64,000 nucleotides of DNA from Labia minor (GCA_963082975.1 OY720344.1:27563172-27627171), one strand, 5' to 3'; positions 10,804 through 25,037 are shown, numbered from the stretch's first letter. Notes: a model not told the origin generated them from the letters alone. A program made the numbers and translations.

Positions 10804-12946
10804 AAACTTGGCATAGATTGTTTCTCCACACATATCCAGGGTCTCCCCAAGCTCCCCTAAATGAGGATTTTCCATAAAATTAATTTAAACAAAATATTTT
10901 TCTTTTAAATCAGTTCTCTTTAAAAGAAATAATGCTTATTAATTAAAAATTAAAAAAATAATAAAAAATTATATTTCTATCTTGAAGATTAATATTTGAA
11001 CTAATAAATATTATTAAATTTACATTTGATTAATCTTTTATGATTTATTTTTAATCAAGAGTGCTGTTCAGTGATTTACTAAACTTGATAAAAAAAGTTC
11101 ATACCTCAAAAATTTCATAAAAATGTAAATATAATATATGAAGTGATGTAATCAAAAATTAAACTGTAAACTAGAGCTAATATGGGCTCAAATCCCTAGA
11201 GCCAATAAAAAAAAATATTTCTTGAAGCTAATATATTTTTTTAATTTCTAAAATTTTCAAATTTAACTATTTTTTATATCCTAAATAGCTGTTGAAAACT
11301 TAACTGAAAAAATTATTCAAATGATTTATTTTTATTTAAAGGATAATTATTTTATTATTTTTTAATTATTCATTTCTACACAGATGATTTAGAATATTAG
11401 TGTAGGTACGTTATCCGGCTGACCACTGAGCCAAGTGGTTAATGATTGATGAATGCAGAGAGAACTGAGCTTGTCGGATATAGTTCATTTAATTTATTAG
11501 CACCTTGTTTTCCTTTTCTTTCTACCTTCATTATTGCATCCCATAAAATATAACCTAACTTGAATTTATATTATATAAAAAAAAAAATTAAAATTATATT
11601 AATTTAATAAAGTAAATAAATAAAAAAATTTTAATATAAATATATAATAAAAGATATATAATGTAAAAGATTTTTGTAGTGTGATAAAGTGTAATGATGT
11701 TAAAAATTTTATAAACAATTTTATTAGTCAAAAAAAAAATTCAATCAAATGAGATTAAATTTACCGTGTTATGCGTTTTGTTTAAAATAAACTACTCGAG
11801 GGAAATAATTTTTCCTTTAAAAAAAATTTTCAATATTTAATGTGACAGAAATTTTTCAATTAATATTTAACAATTTGAAATACTTTTGAAAGTTTTTGTC
11901 ATTTATACGTAAGCTTAATTCTTTAATCCATTATTTTTCTTGTAATATATCATATGTATGTAGAATTGGGATTTTAAAAATCTATTGACTCAGACTAAAA
12001 TAAATATTTTCTTGATATTCTGTTTATGATAATCGCATATAAAATACCTACATACATCTTAAATTAAAATTAATATAAATTATGATATATCTCTTTTCTA
12101 AAATAATTTATTCTCTCTTTACTTTTATTTTTATGAAAATTAAAAAAAAATTATTAAAAATACTCATCTAATAAATGCACAAATATCAAACAACCTTTGG
12201 TGCCTTTATTTTATTTTATTTTATTAAGTCGGAATAAAATAGCAAGATCTATATTGCAAATTTTGTTATAATTAAATGATTTAATCATCAATTCACGTCA
12301 ATTAAAAATTGCTAATCAATAAAAAAAAATCAATTTTTCCTTAAACTTAGTCTTATAAACAAAATAACATATTTTAAAATGAATTTATTTTTTTTTTAAA
12401 TTCATTTGTTTTCTTAAATGAAAAATTTAAAATGGAATTAAAATCCCACCTCTTCATATACATTATTGTCATCTTCAATGGTTTTATTTATTTTATTAAA
12501 ACGATTCTCTTCTGTATTGTGGATTAATATGTCTTAATATTAGAAATGAAATGCAGTTTTTGTTTATTAATAAAAAGCATTTTTTGAAAGAGAAAGAATA
12601 AAAAAAAGGAAATCAAACGATTATATTGTTAAATTCGTTATTGTGACAAATATTTCAACCGTAAATTTGCTATCGACCCTTCGTTGGATAACATCTCTAA
12701 TAATAGCCTCTTCCATTTGTTCTCAACAGCTGCTCTAATTTTGCCATTCTATCTTTTTCATACCATTTATTCGTTCGCTACCTCTTATCAGTATGTTTTA
12801 GTTATATTTTACTAATCAACTAACAATAATAATATTAATTTATATATTTTCATCTAGTTGATTATTCCATATATCACAATGATAAAATAAATAAATATTT
12901 ATTGATACAAGAGAGAAAGAGAGAAGAGAAATTATTAAACTATTAA
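10804..12946. other. AT-rich DNA with a tRNA-like A box
   Basis: Mostly A/T-rich and noncoding. On the minus strand at 11423-11433 there is a perfect Pol III A box, TGGCTCAGTGG, inside CACTTGGCTCAGTGGTCAGC. No B box follows within the usual distance, so it is at most a truncated tRNA or SINE head. Nothing else stands out. Confidence 0.45.
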
Positions 12947-13451
12947 CAGGTCAATAAGTCCGTGACTTTTTGAATTTTCTGTCTCTTAAATGAAATGGCA
13001 ACACTGCTCCTGTGAGCAGGCAACTATCAATCCAGTCGAAATTTGAATCAACTGGGTCTTTTATTTTTTGCTTGATATTCATTAATAGCAGACTACCTCC
13101 TAATTTGAGAAGAAAATGGAAAAAAATGTATTTCCATAAAAATCCATGAATTGGTATACGAATTGTTCCCTCAACCGTCATATTCTCCGGATTTAGCCCC
13201 GAGTGACTATTTCTTGTTTCCAAACCTGAAGACATGGGTCAGCGGATAGAGATATGACTCCAACGATTATAAATTAAATTATCTAACAAACAAATACCTA
13301 TTTTGACGACCTCGATAAATTTTATTTTTTAGAAGGGATAAAAACATTGGAGAAACGTTGAACGAAGTGTATCGAGGTCAAAGGGGACTACGTTGAAAAA
13401 TTTTAATCGAAAAACATGTTTCACTCAAAAAGTCACGGACTTATTGACCTG
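12947..13451 (+). mobile_element. mariner-type element, internally deleted, 505 bp
   Basis: Perfect 27-bp terminal inverted repeats lie at 12947-12973 and 13425-13451; the core is GTCAATAAGTCCGTGACTTT. The + strand between about 13155 and 13400 keeps only the transposase C-terminus: SYSPDLAPSDYFLFPNLKTW, containing the third catalytic Asp, then RYDSNDYKLNYLTNKY after a stop. There are at least three further stops and no HTH, first or second Asp. Typical mariners are about 1.3 kb, so about 0.8 kb has been lost. The perfect termini beside a badly decayed coding region suggest this deleted form was itself mobilised. Confidence 0.85.
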
Positions 13452-15669
13452 CGCCCATATTTATAAAATATAAATAAAAAATGTCAATGTTAAATTAGTA
13501 TTAATTATATATTTCATTCGAGTTTGGTATATATATATTAAAATTTCTAGCATTTCCTGTGGGAAATTTTGCATCCTGGACATTAGAAACCCCCAGTATA
13601 GATTCTGGAATCATTTGAACTTATTTAACCTATTTGACATATTTTATTTTTAATTTATATTAAAATTAATTATTATAAATATATTGAAGATTTCAAAAAT
13701 AAATATACATATACGAGTAAATCAATAAATTCTTTTATGGAACAGATTTGTCTCTATAGTAATTATTTTAAATTTAAAAAATAGCTCAAAACACATTATA
13801 AATATTGCAATGCACATATTATAATAATATTACAATACATATTACACAAATATATCATCAGTTATTAGTTTCTTTCCAAAAAAATAATAGATAAATAAAT
13901 GATTGTTGTTTGTTACGTCTCTAATTCATATATTAAAAAATTATATACATATATGATAAACAGATTTAAAAAATGTATCTTAACTTGATCGGATTATTTA
14001 TTTCCTTTTAAGAGATCAAAAAATTACAGAATGAAATTATTTATTTTTACTTTCATCCGGATAGACTAGATTAAAAAATGTTAGTCGTAAGTATTTTTAT
14101 TCTTTATTTTATTATTATTATTATTATTTTATTATTATTATTATTTGTATACCTGTAACTAACATTAAAATAGATTTATTATTTTAGTTGATACTTTTTT
14201 TTATTATAAACTTTACTTTCTGTCTTATTAAAAATAATGTTAGCCTTAAAAATATTTTAATTTTCTTTATTCTGTGAATTGATTTATAGTAAGTACCCTG
14301 TTATAAAATAAATTATAACAATATAATAAGGGAGACTCCTTTGATAAATAAATCTAAATATCATTCATATTATCAAATCAATCAAATAAATTAATTATAA
14401 AATAATTAAATTAAAATATTTTAATATATCTAATATTATTAATTGTTATTATTAGATATAAGAAGGGTTTTAGAAGTTGAGAGTTAAGTGTTAGAGGGGG
14501 GAGTTTAGAATTAGTATATATTCCAAGAAGAATATTTATTTTAGTAATTTATTTGTTAAATTTATTATTTATATATTCATTATGTTTTCTAAGAATCTTG
14601 CTTTTGAAATTAATTGAATTCAATTTGTTTTTCAAATGTGTATAGACAAATACACATGATATTAATATATTTAAAATCAAATCTCTAATTTATGTTTTAT
14701 TTTTATTACTTTAAGGATTTCATAGAATTTATCAATCGTAAAAAAATCTATAAATGTTTTTTTTTTCCTATCAACCGATTGCAATTGCAATTTCAATTGA
14801 AAAAAAATCATACGACAAATGGTTATAGTGACGTATGTGTCCCAATTCATTGTCAATTAACGCATAAAACAAGTCGAATATCATGTCCATTTATAGGAAA
14901 TACAAATAAAATATATAAATAAATATTCAAAATCGTTGACAAATTATAACGCCTGGGCATGAACTCACTCCCCATTTCAATTTATTACATTTTTAAATCG
15001 GTTAAAGAAATGGGGGCATTTTGGCATTGGAACCAGCTTAGAAACATAAATATCTATGTCCCTGGAAACTTTGTAGCATACTCATATATACATAAACACA
15101 ACGGATGTTAAAATCTCTGTTAACATTTCCATTCGCCCATATTTTGAAAAAAAAAAATAGGGAGGGAGCATCTAATTGGTTTCGATGGATCCTTTAAAAT
15201 ACGACTCTTTTTGTCCCATAAATAATCATTGTCATGATGGATTGGGATACAATTAATGGAATATATCTGCATTTACTGCGGGATCCGAGGGCGACTGTTA
15301 TTGATCATTAATATTATTGCCCGTGTTTCTCTATTTATTGATTAATAACAAAAGAGAGGGAAAGGTGAATTTACAGTTATAAACTATCACTTTAATTTAC
15401 ATGAATTGAAAAATACCTAAAACAAAATCAATTAATATATTTCAAATAAAATTATTTTTTTAAATTAATTAATTAATCAAACTTTAATTAAATACAAACA
15501 ATATATATTCTTCATGTCCTTGAAATATCTTTTGTATTTATCTATAAGTTTATTTATTTCTCACTATGTGTCTATGAACTATTTTTTTAAAAAATGGTTT
15601 ACTATAAAAGCTGATTTTAGAAAGTCACAGCGGTAATCAAGTCTGTTGTAGCCTAAGTAGTGATAAAGG
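13452..15669. other. AT-rich DNA, no genes seen
   Basis: A/T-rich with (ATT)n runs near 14110-14145. Short open frames such as 14692-14922 are of biased composition and show no motif. Less A/T-rich stretches lie at about 14940-15300, but I could not identify coding or repeat ends in them. Confidence 0.55.
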
Positions 15670-15868
15670 CTGGATATGATCAGTACAACGAATTCTATCA
15701 CTTTATCTTGATTTTCTTGATCGAAGACGCTACTATTTATTTCAAGTAGCTTTTCAAATTTGATCACGTATGCTGTGTAGACTTCGTTCTCATAGACTCC
15801 AGTTAAAGAGATATTTCCTGTCAGGTGTGGGACTTTAACTCAGGACAATAAGGTTAAGAGGCAAATGA
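15670..15868 (-). repeat. SINE copy (tRNA-derived family), truncated
   Basis: On the minus strand this resembles the SINE at 59593-59815. It has a B-box-like GAGTTAAAGTCCC, then CTGGAGTCTATGAGAACG, ATCAAATTTGAAAAGCTACT, and near the 3' end CGATCAAGAAAATCAAG and GTACTGATCATA. The tRNA-like head is degraded. Divergence from the other two copies is high, so it is probably the oldest of the three. The frame on the minus strand (15579-15767) is an accident of the SINE body. Confidence 0.65.
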
Positions 15869-17136
15869 GTTGCTTCCTTGTTGTGTCTTCAAATCATGGA
15901 TTTTATAATTTAATATATCAATTTTTAAAGTTATAAAGATATAATTTTTTTATTTATATGATCAATATTTAGCATTTACATGTGTTACACTACTATATTT
16001 CTTTGAGTTTATACGAGTACATGTCACAAAAATATTTATGAAGTATCAGATTAAAATAAAATCAAATAAAGGGCATTTTATTCAATATTACTGGCATATT
16101 TTTATGTTGAAAGTCCAAGATAAACTCAATTAATAACACTATAGAAAAATAAAGGACAGGTGAATATACATATACATGTATAACATTGTTAATTTTAGTT
16201 TATTAATATAAAAAAACTTGAAAACTTTATTAAGTAGTGCACTATAATTAAATCCATATAGGGGTTGATTATTTGATTAAAGAAATTCTCTAATTTATTT
16301 TGAAAATTCTTCTACTTGAATTCTAAAATAATCTCCAGTGTTTATTTATATAAGAATAATGATTAAATTCTGTATCCTTCTATATATGTGTATTTATATA
16401 TGGATGTGTGAATGTGTGGTTGTGGGAGTCGGTGTCCTGGGTTTCGACCAGTTGGCAAATTCCCCGCTCATAAATTCACTGGGCACAGGGATAATCCTGC
16501 CCAAGTGGGGAGTTGGGGGTGGCGAATCAAACAAACTAACGGCCTCGCTATATCTATACGTGTGTATGTTTAGTGTATGCGACAGATGTCTGTTTGTCTG
16601 ACCATTTACCCCTTCTTGCTACCGATCTCTCATTCTCTCACTCCCTCTTTTCCTTCGGTTTAAATCCTCACTTTACCCCTTTCACTCTCAGCTTTAAAAT
16701 TAATAAATGTTAGGGGTTTTAAAACTAAGATTTCCAAGTTTCAATTTTACCTAATCACATTTTCTTCATTAATTAAAATAATTAAATAATTTAATTCATT
16801 ATTTATGTATTATAACTAACAATAAGATTGTATATTTGTGTTCAAATTTTATTTTCAATTTTCATATAATTAAATCTGAATTTTTAAATGAACAAATTCT
16901 AGAAAAAATTACATTATTATACATTCTGGTTGCATCGATTTCATTCTCGATTAAATCTATTCAACTTTATTTATCTTAAAATTGAATCTTATACGAAAAG
17001 TATATATATTTTAATATTTAAAAAAAATTAAAGCTATTTTTTAATGTTTCCCTCGAAATTTTCCAAACTACAGTAAATCTATTTTCTCCCACTAAAATAT
17101 TGTATATCATTATTTTACTAAATATTATCTAAAAAT
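15869..17136. other. AT-rich DNA with one unusual GC-richer block
   Basis: A/T-rich apart from about 16395-16700, where a (GT)-rich stretch is followed by GGGCACAGGGATAATCCTGC and G-rich sequence. A + strand frame (16338-16601) covers it but starts in AT-rich DNA, is rich in I, Y and C, and has no domain I recognise. I regard it as noncoding. Confidence 0.45.
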
Positions 17137-17200
17137 CACTGAGGATCTACGGAACTCGTAAGTTCTACATTTTTCCAAATGTCCCTATCCTGAGCTACTA
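17137..17200 (-). mobile_element. Short LINE 3' end fragment (family 1)
   Basis: About 60 bp matches the LINE ends at 5620-5765 and 43276-43432. The + strand words are GGATCTACGGAACTCGTAAG and CCAAATGTCCCTATCCTGAG. A piece of the sequence that encodes AAKN in the other copies is missing. It is too short to classify further. Confidence 0.55.
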
Positions 17201-18982
17201 AATATTATTATTAGTATAAATAATTTTTATATAAAATTTATCGATAATGTTAATTAATATAATTGCACATTTTGGTTGTTACACCATCATTAAATGTATT
17301 AAATTATTTTAATTATAAATTATTCTTATTCAAGCTAATTTGCCGTATATATATATATATATATATATGTTTCTAGTTGTCATCATTATCAAATTTCTTA
17401 TTAACAATTATTTCTTTAAGGAAGAAAATAGACAACTTCGGAATTTTTTTTTTATTTCTATTAGACTATATTAGGAGAAAATTTAATAAATTGTATATGT
17501 AATTATATTTTGTTTTATCCACTATCACCTTTAAAATTTTAAAAAATTAATAATAAAAAAAATTGGCAAATTGTACTTTATTTTTAAATTGAGCTACAGT
17601 CGACTTACAATTACACACAGAAAAACAAAATATTCATAAATTGTTACAATTTACAAAAATTATTGTTAAAATTTTAAAATTTTGGGGCACATATATTATT
17701 TATTGAGGCTCCTAAGCACGTGCCTAGTGTTCCTATTTGGTGATCTACCTTTGAATATTACATAATTTAGATTGCATCAATAGAAATAGATAGAAGAAAA
17801 AACTTTGTATTTTGAGTGTAACCGGGATTGAAAATAAATGTTGAACAATCAAAATACTAAATAAACTAGAAATAGCTAAATAAATTGATGAATCTTTACA
17901 TTTACAATGGATTGTATATACATTGACTTCCATGAATAGAGCCCTAATGGGCACTGAATGGTGCTTTATGCTTGCAATTTATATTCTATTGTCATACATC
18001 TTAAGGTTAATATAGTAGATACATTAAAACAAAGTAGTTTGGAAAAGGACGTATTTTTTGTATATTGTTAATAAATCTTGTAAATGATTTTTTTATGTTT
18101 TTCTTTAAAAGTATTTTAATTGGGAAAATAAAAGAAAAATTACTGGTTCGACATATAACAAATTGAGTTTTTACATTTAATGAAATTTATCGATTTGCAG
18201 TATAGATAGAAATTAGAACATGTGAGAATCCGAAGGGCTCATGGATTTTATTACATCGGTATTCAATCTTTTTTTTTTTTAATTCAAAGCTTGAAAAGAA
18301 TATTTGAAAGGCTAAATGAATAATATATCGAAAAAAGAAATGGTAAAAGTTTATATTTTTATAAATATATGTAATTCTTAGATTACTTTCAACGTTTTTA
18401 ATTTGTTAGAAAGATAATATAATAATTTAAGATAATATAATAATTTGTAGAAATAATTCTAGAGACATTTAATAAGATAATATGACACTGAGCTTCGGAT
18501 AAGGCGACCTTTTAAAAGTAAACCACTTTAATCTTTGTAGAACTTTGAATGTAATTGTATTTTATTAGAGAGAATGAAGTACAATTTACTCACCCTCTCT
18601 CATTAGAAAATTTGTTAATGGGATTGGCATCAATAATCACATAAATAAGCTGAATATGTAATGATATATTTTTAATATTCTATTTTTCAAGAAATCGTTT
18701 AAAGCCTCCGTTAATTATATATATATATAAGAAAAAAGATATTGGTTTAACTATTTTTATTCTATTTGTAGATATATATAAAAAGGAAATGGTCATTTTT
18801 ATACATATGAAACATTTCATTCAGTTTCAAAATAGATTAGTTTTTATAATTAAAATGTATTTATAAACATATTTATGATATTTAAATTAAAAAATAAAAT
18901 ATTCTACTATTTTATATTAATTATTTTTTGTTTTAAAAGTGCTATCTAATTTTGTAACATTTATATTATACATGTATATATA
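17201..18982. other. AT-rich DNA, no genes seen
   Basis: A/T-rich sequence with a (TA)n run at 17347-17369. The minus-strand frame at 17745-17954 shows no recognisable motif. No RNA gene or repeat ends were found. Confidence 0.55.
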
Positions 18983-19428
18983 TGTAGTGATTTCGGAAGG
19001 GGTTGGATCGTTGTCTAGGGGTATATTATCTCGATAGAGCAACAACACTTCTTGTTTGGGTTTTTCTATAAAATGGTTTATTTACAATAAATATACATAG
19101 GCAAATACACACACTCTCATCATCATAGTCATCACGAACCTAAACAAAAGAGTCCAAGCTAATCCCAAAACGAATAGAATCCCTTGCGGGAGTTCGCACT
19201 CCAATTTATATATTCATTCCGCCCCCTACTGAAGCATCGGTTGTAAGGGGAGAAGGGGGTGGGAGACTTCCTCCTGGCCGCCACCAAGGCCTGATCATGG
19301 GTTCGGGCATCCCGTGGTAAATTTCCACTCCTACCCTCGGTTACATTTTACAACCAGAGACAAGGAAGTGTCACTCCACTTCCCTTAACGCCAACATCCC
19401 TTGACCTCAATTTCAACTCCCACACACA
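18983..19428 (-). repeat. Solo LTR, fossil of an LTR retrotransposon
   Basis: A 446-bp unit starts TGTAGTGATT and ends CTCCCACACA, the TG...CA form of long terminal repeats, with TATA on both sides as a possible short target duplication. Read on the minus strand it has a TATA-like ATATAAATTGG followed by a GC-richer transcribed-looking part and then an AATAAA signal near 19085. That is the U3-R-U5 layout of an LTR. No internal region is present, so it is a solo LTR left by recombination between the two LTRs. The superfamily (Ty3/gypsy or BEL/Pao) cannot be told. Age cannot be estimated without its partner LTR. Confidence 0.6.
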
Positions 19429-21324
19429 TATATATATATATAAGCCGTTTTTTTTAAAGTGGTCTAAGACCATTTATACTTAATATGTCAATTTATGGGT
19501 TTGTGATTTCATGCAATGGAAAATATACGACAGGATACCAAAGAGTCATACTGCTTTAATGTATCTTAATGTTTAAAAATTATAGTTTCTATTAAAATAA
19601 AGACAATTAGTGGTATTTTTTTTACTAAGAATGGAGTTATGCCACTTTCAAAATTCATACCCAAGATTCGTTATAAAATTAGTAAGAGTCCAAGTCTATT
19701 TGATTCCAATTGAAATAAAAACATAACTAATATTATTTTACAAATCTCTAAAATACTTCAAAAATATATAATAAGTTATTCGATTGAAAACATTTTTTAA
19801 TTACATACGACTTATTTCGTAACTGTAAATGAGATTTGAAGAAATCATGATGTTCTGGTGATATATATTGTTATAAGTCCATTATGTTTTTGAGTTTTCC
19901 CGTTGTCATTTGTCTGATATTTGTTTACAATGGTGACAATACAATATACGTCTCTACAAATATTGAAGGCGGTCATTTCAACCCGTTTGTTTATTATAAA
20001 TGAAATTTATGCAGGTGAAGAATTTTTTTTGAGTTAAACTACGTATAATTTTATAAAAAGTATATTTAATTGACCTGAAATATTGAAAATGAACAAATAC
20101 ATGATATGTGAGTATACATCTCTTCTGAATATCGCACGCAAATTACGTTTGTAGGACTTACGAGTATGTTTCACTGAGTAGAAACAAATATTCCTATTCT
20201 CTAGATTGGATCTGATATATAATTGTATAAAATTGTTTTTTTTTTTTGAAGTCTTCAACTTAATTTAATAGATGTATTATTTTAAAAATATACTCGTTAC
20301 CGTTGTTTGCAACATATAAAAATACAAAAAAAAATTCTTACAAAAACAAGTTTTTTAACATCTGACTGGACACATTATTTTATATACAATATAATTGTAA
20401 AAAAGAGGTACTGACAGAGAAGAATAATTAGATAAATTCTTGTCGGGTTCTTTTTCAAGTTAAAAAAACGTTATTTGATATACTGTTGTTTGTGTCGAAT
20501 ACAATATTTGTACATTATAAATATTATTATTAATTTTGGGCTATTCTAATCTCAAATTCTTATATTTATAAAAATTAGAACCTCTTTAACTAAAATATAA
20601 ATAAATAAAAAAAAAAATTAAATATATTCTCTGAAATATTTCATTAAAATAATAAATAAATTTATTGATTATATGAATGGGATACCTTCTTAATGTTCAT
20701 ATTTTAATTTTTTTTATTATTAATTATTTTTTAATCACAGGATTGTATTATGACAGTTACCTATTTTATATTAGATATTCTTGTTTTTTTTATCATTTTT
20801 CTGACTCAGGTCTTTTTCTAACAAAGAAAATTGCGCTTGGTACTATTTCAATCAAAACATTTTTTTTATTAGCAATGAAAATTTCTTCTTTTACAGCAGG
20901 TGTACCAATGCCGTGTCGAATCTAGTAACGATTTTAAAAGACAATCAATCGTAGATCCATTTTTGCAATTCTTCACAATGCATCAATAAAAGATATTGTA
21001 GAAAATAATAATAAAATTATCTAATAAAAAGATTTATTTAATTGTATATATGGTATATGTTAAAGTTGCAAAGTTGATGAAACTATTTTTAAAAAAAAAT
21101 ATTTCACTTTCTTATTTTATTAATTATATTTATTATACAAATTAAATATACAAATATTTAATATAAAATTGTTCTACTACTATTCGTGGCAAGAGAACCG
21201 CTGGTGAGGAGTTTTTGAAACTTGTAGGAAAGATTTTTAAAATTCTCCTTTGGTAATAATACAAATATTTTGTATGCAATTTAGTAGTCAGTATATAAAT
21301 GGTTATATGTGAATTATAGCAGAT
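19429..21324. other. AT-rich DNA, no genes seen
   Basis: A/T-rich. Open frames at 20034-20258 and 20677-20925 are dominated by F, Y, I and K codons, as expected by chance in this composition, and show no family motif. Confidence 0.55.
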
Positions 21325-21370
21325 GCAGGCGATTCAAAGAATCTCTAGATTAGCAGGTGATTCAAAGAAT
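21325..21370 (+). repeat. Two tandem 28-bp units
   Basis: GCAGGCGATTCAAAGAAT at 21325-21342 recurs as GCAGGTGATTCAAAGAAT at 21353-21370, 17 of 18 bases identical at a 28-bp spacing. The block is followed by moderate-complexity sequence to 21510 that ends in a TGACGTCA palindrome. It is possibly part of an unclassified repeat. Confidence 0.6.
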
Positions 21371-21467
21371 ACCTGATCAAACCGGCAGAGCCCCCTGCTA
21401 TGACATTAGTTAGCTAATGAGCGTGAAGCGCTTTCTTTCATAATCAGTTTTTTGATAAGCTTGGAGA

Positions 21468-21485
21468 ATTCATGACGTCATGAAT
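21468..21485. promoter_or_regulatory. 18-bp palindrome with a CRE core
   Basis: ATTCATGACGTCATGAAT is a perfect palindrome centred on TGACGTCA, the consensus binding site of CREB/ATF bZIP factors. The same core with similar flank (TTCATGACGTCA) occurs inside repeat family C at 45575-45590 and near 51990, so it may be repeat-derived and not a host enhancer. No promoter elements are evident beside it. Confidence 0.35.
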
Positions 21486-21508
21486 ACAGCTGGGGTTGCA
21501 GAATCTGA

Positions 21509-21542
<34 letters not shown>

Positions 21543-24500
21543 TATGAATAAATATTGTGATAAAACATAAAAACAATAACGCATGAATTTATATTGAATA
21601 TATGAATATATATATATATATATTCAATAGTAGAATTATTATGATTTATTTCAAAAAATAAATTTGCTGGAAATTTGAATTAATATACGAATACATTTTT
21701 TTCTCTTGGTGAAAATGTCGTTTTTAAATGTTAAAATTATGCTATTTGACATTTTAAAAGCATTATAACACAAAAATGAATGAAAATAAAATATCGAGGC
21801 ATTCAAGTAGAAAGTGAAGCTCGAATCACAAATTATTATGACACATTTTTACTATCATTTAGTTAGGTTCGATTTAATCTATACCAAATATAGAATATGA
21901 AAATGGAACTTCAAATTTCAACAACAAACAGGTAAAAATATAAATGTTTTTTATTAGATTTTAGATTTTTAAATAAATTTTATCATACAAATTTAAATCA
22001 AAATTTTAAAATAATGAATAGTTAATGAACCTTTCGAGAATGAATTTGAAAACAAAAGAAAATATCTAATATATATTATGAATAACAATAATAATAAAAT
22101 ATTTATTTAAATGAAATATGTTATATACTTATATCTATATATATAGTATACATATAGACTCGTATATTTGATTTATAAAAAAATGTTATTTATTATTTAT
22201 TATTTGGTAACATTTATTATAAAATTATTTTTTATTCTTCTTAATATTATTATTAATAATAAATATTAATTTAATAATACTAATTATATATTCAATTCGT
22301 GTAAATTTAATTATTCTATTTATTAGCGGAAAGCACATACTATGATAATACCAGGTTATATATATACTCGAATACCAATGGTAAATTTGTATGTAGGTAT
22401 GTATATCGAGAGTCTTTAAAATGAGTTTTGTCCTCGTAAATCATCCGCGGAGCAACTACTGCCTCTCATCACTTATTATTTGAATTATGGCACCAGAAAA
22501 GTGTCCACCATGATGGATCGTCCTTTGGACCACCCACATGTCTGCCACGATTATTAATTTATTATTTTATTATTTTAATGACCATGTGGTTCTATAAACC
22601 GATTTTACTCCTTTTTTCTCATCCTTTTTAATATATATATATATATATATATGTAGAGGAGTAGATGAAATAATTCAAACTGATTGGGCTAATACTTTGT
22701 CGGAGTGGAACTTTTATACTGGAATATTCCCTTTCTGCCCTCAATCCTAATTCCAAAAGCAGTGAATTATTGTGAAGGCGGAATGGAATATAGACGTTGA
22801 ATGAGGACAAAAAAAAAAAAAAGATCCGGGAAATCTTCCTCGGGAAGGCATCCGACGCCATTTCTCGTTACCCTAATGAGTCGGGCGTCACTTAACGATC
22901 TTTCTTCCCTCTTGCATTAATTGCCCTTTTCAGTCAACCACACGTAACAATTACCATCCATCAGAATTTTCTTGTTATTCTATACTATTACAAAAGAATT
23001 TGCACCATTGATCCTTTTCTTTTTATTTTTTCCTTGGAGATTTTTTTTTTAATTCTTCTCAAATCCATTGACCCTGCTTGGTACATTCTCTTCAACGCTT
23101 TTAAACTCTAATTAAGCGAGTTCTATTCTCTCTATTATGAAACCACTCAAGTCCAAATGCAGAGCATTTTTAGATTTCGTTTTCTTTTTTATTTAAGTTT
23201 GATTTTTTTTTTCTTTTACTTTCACTTCTTCAATCTAATAAAAATACATTAGTGAACGTTGGATTTTGAAATGATGATTTTAATTTTATTCTGGTTGCTT
23301 AATTAATAAAATAATAATATATTAATGTATATATTTTTATTATTATATCAAATAAATACTAAATCTAAGTTTCAATTTTAAAAAAAGCTCTCTTTTTCTA
23401 ATTTTTCTATTTTTATATCTGTCGATGATTACCTTTATGTCAAAGTATGATATATTTACTCATCTTCTTGCGTTATTTATCTATTGCATAATAATAGTTA
23501 AATATATATATAGTATTGATTAATAAATAAAACATTAGTTTCTAGCCAGTTCATAAATTAGATTTCATATATAATTATATGTAATTATAATAAAAAAATA
23601 TTGACAAATTGAGTGTATAGTTACCTATCTAAAATTTGCGCTTTATTGATATAATGATACAAGTATACAAAAAGTATTAGTTTATTATTTGAAAAATCAG
23701 AATAAAATTAAAATTCTCATTTCAAATCCACTTAAGTTTTTCTAAATGATTAATAAATTAATAGAGAATTTATTGCTTCACTTAATTACACAAGAATATT
23801 TTACTTTTATATTTATTACTCTCTCCCTCCTTAATACAATAAATATATATTTATTTATTAGAATTAAAAAAAAAACAATTCAGATATCCCAGGCATATGG
23901 ATAGACAAACTTTCACATCAGCAAAGCGGGTTGATGTTGAGAAAGGCGCTAGACTGGGCTTTTTCTGACACTGTATATACTACTTGCTAAAAATGGGCTA
24001 TACATGTAGATATCAAATCATTCACATAAATCATAAAAATATCTTAAAAAGTCAAGAAATAGTAAAAGTAAGCTTTTCCTTGTAATTTCAATATTTTTTT
24101 CATTATTCTGCAATCGCAAATTGTTTTTTTTTGTATTTATATTGTCGTATATAGGGGGCTTGGTATGGGTTTGGTTATGAAAAAATGGGATTTAAAATTA
24201 ATAAATTTGATTTGGTATATTAAGAATAAAAAATAGTTGGGTGAATCCGGCGGTTGATAAGAGAAGAGGTAAATTTGAATTCTTTGAGAATAAAAAATCA
24301 AATATTAAATTAAGATAAAATTAATATTTAATAATAAAAGATTTTAACATAATTATATTTGATATCGTTAGAAATTATAAATATGTAATTAATTATAAAA
24401 TAAAGTTTTTTAGTTATTTAATATTATAAATTAAATCAAATTTTGTATTTATTTAGCAATTGCAAATTTATTAAGGGTCGACCACGTAGTTGTTATTGTT

Positions 24501-25037
24501 ATTATAAAATGTTAAGTGCACGGAGGATTCAAGACGAGGATTCTTCGAGTTCTTTCTTCCAGGCATCTAATAATCCATCTTCTATGGGCTGGCAACTGCT
24601 TCGTTGGTCTGGGGGATGATCCTGGCTCTCCCCGTCCAAAACATGTTGAAGAATAATCAACACTCCTCTTTACAACCATAAGGAAAATTCTTATCCCTTC
24701 CAAGTAGCCCCTGGCTAACTTTCAAATAACTCACCCCTATCTTGCACACATGTGTTGAGTAATCAATTTTCCCCAATATTGAGATTCACATGACATGTAA
24801 TTTATTAATTTTAAAAAGAGGAATTCATGAAATATTTTCGCTTCATCAATTGAAAATATTTCTTTTACGAATATGGTCGCCTTTTTAGGTCATTTGTTCT
24901 ATTAAAGTTTTACGAAACATGTCATGTGATTTATCGAGGGTGTGATCTTGAGGATGTCAATGTTTGTTATAAGTGTTTATTTATAGTATTTTAACTATAT
25001 TTCCCTATTAAAGGGCATTTTTATCCTTATATATATA
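21486..25037. other. AT-rich DNA with three unassigned islands
   Basis: Islands of higher complexity lie at about 22435-22560, 22660-22945 and 24500-24760. In the last, the minus strand contains QPIEDGLLDAWKKELEESSS in one frame and a 63-codon frame in another. This could be a LINE or host exon relic, but no diagnostic motif is present. The rest is A/T-rich with (TA)n runs at 21509-21538 and 22631-22652. Confidence 0.4.

Noticed and set aside
16338-16601. 87-codon + frame with many cysteines and a GVGGG stretch
   Set aside because: It starts in AT-rich DNA and crosses GT-rich simple sequence. No signal of selection or domain.
20677-20925. 82-codon + frame resembling a membrane protein
   Set aside because: Hydrophobic only because of T-rich codons (F, I, Y, L). 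No family motif, and the flanks have the same composition.
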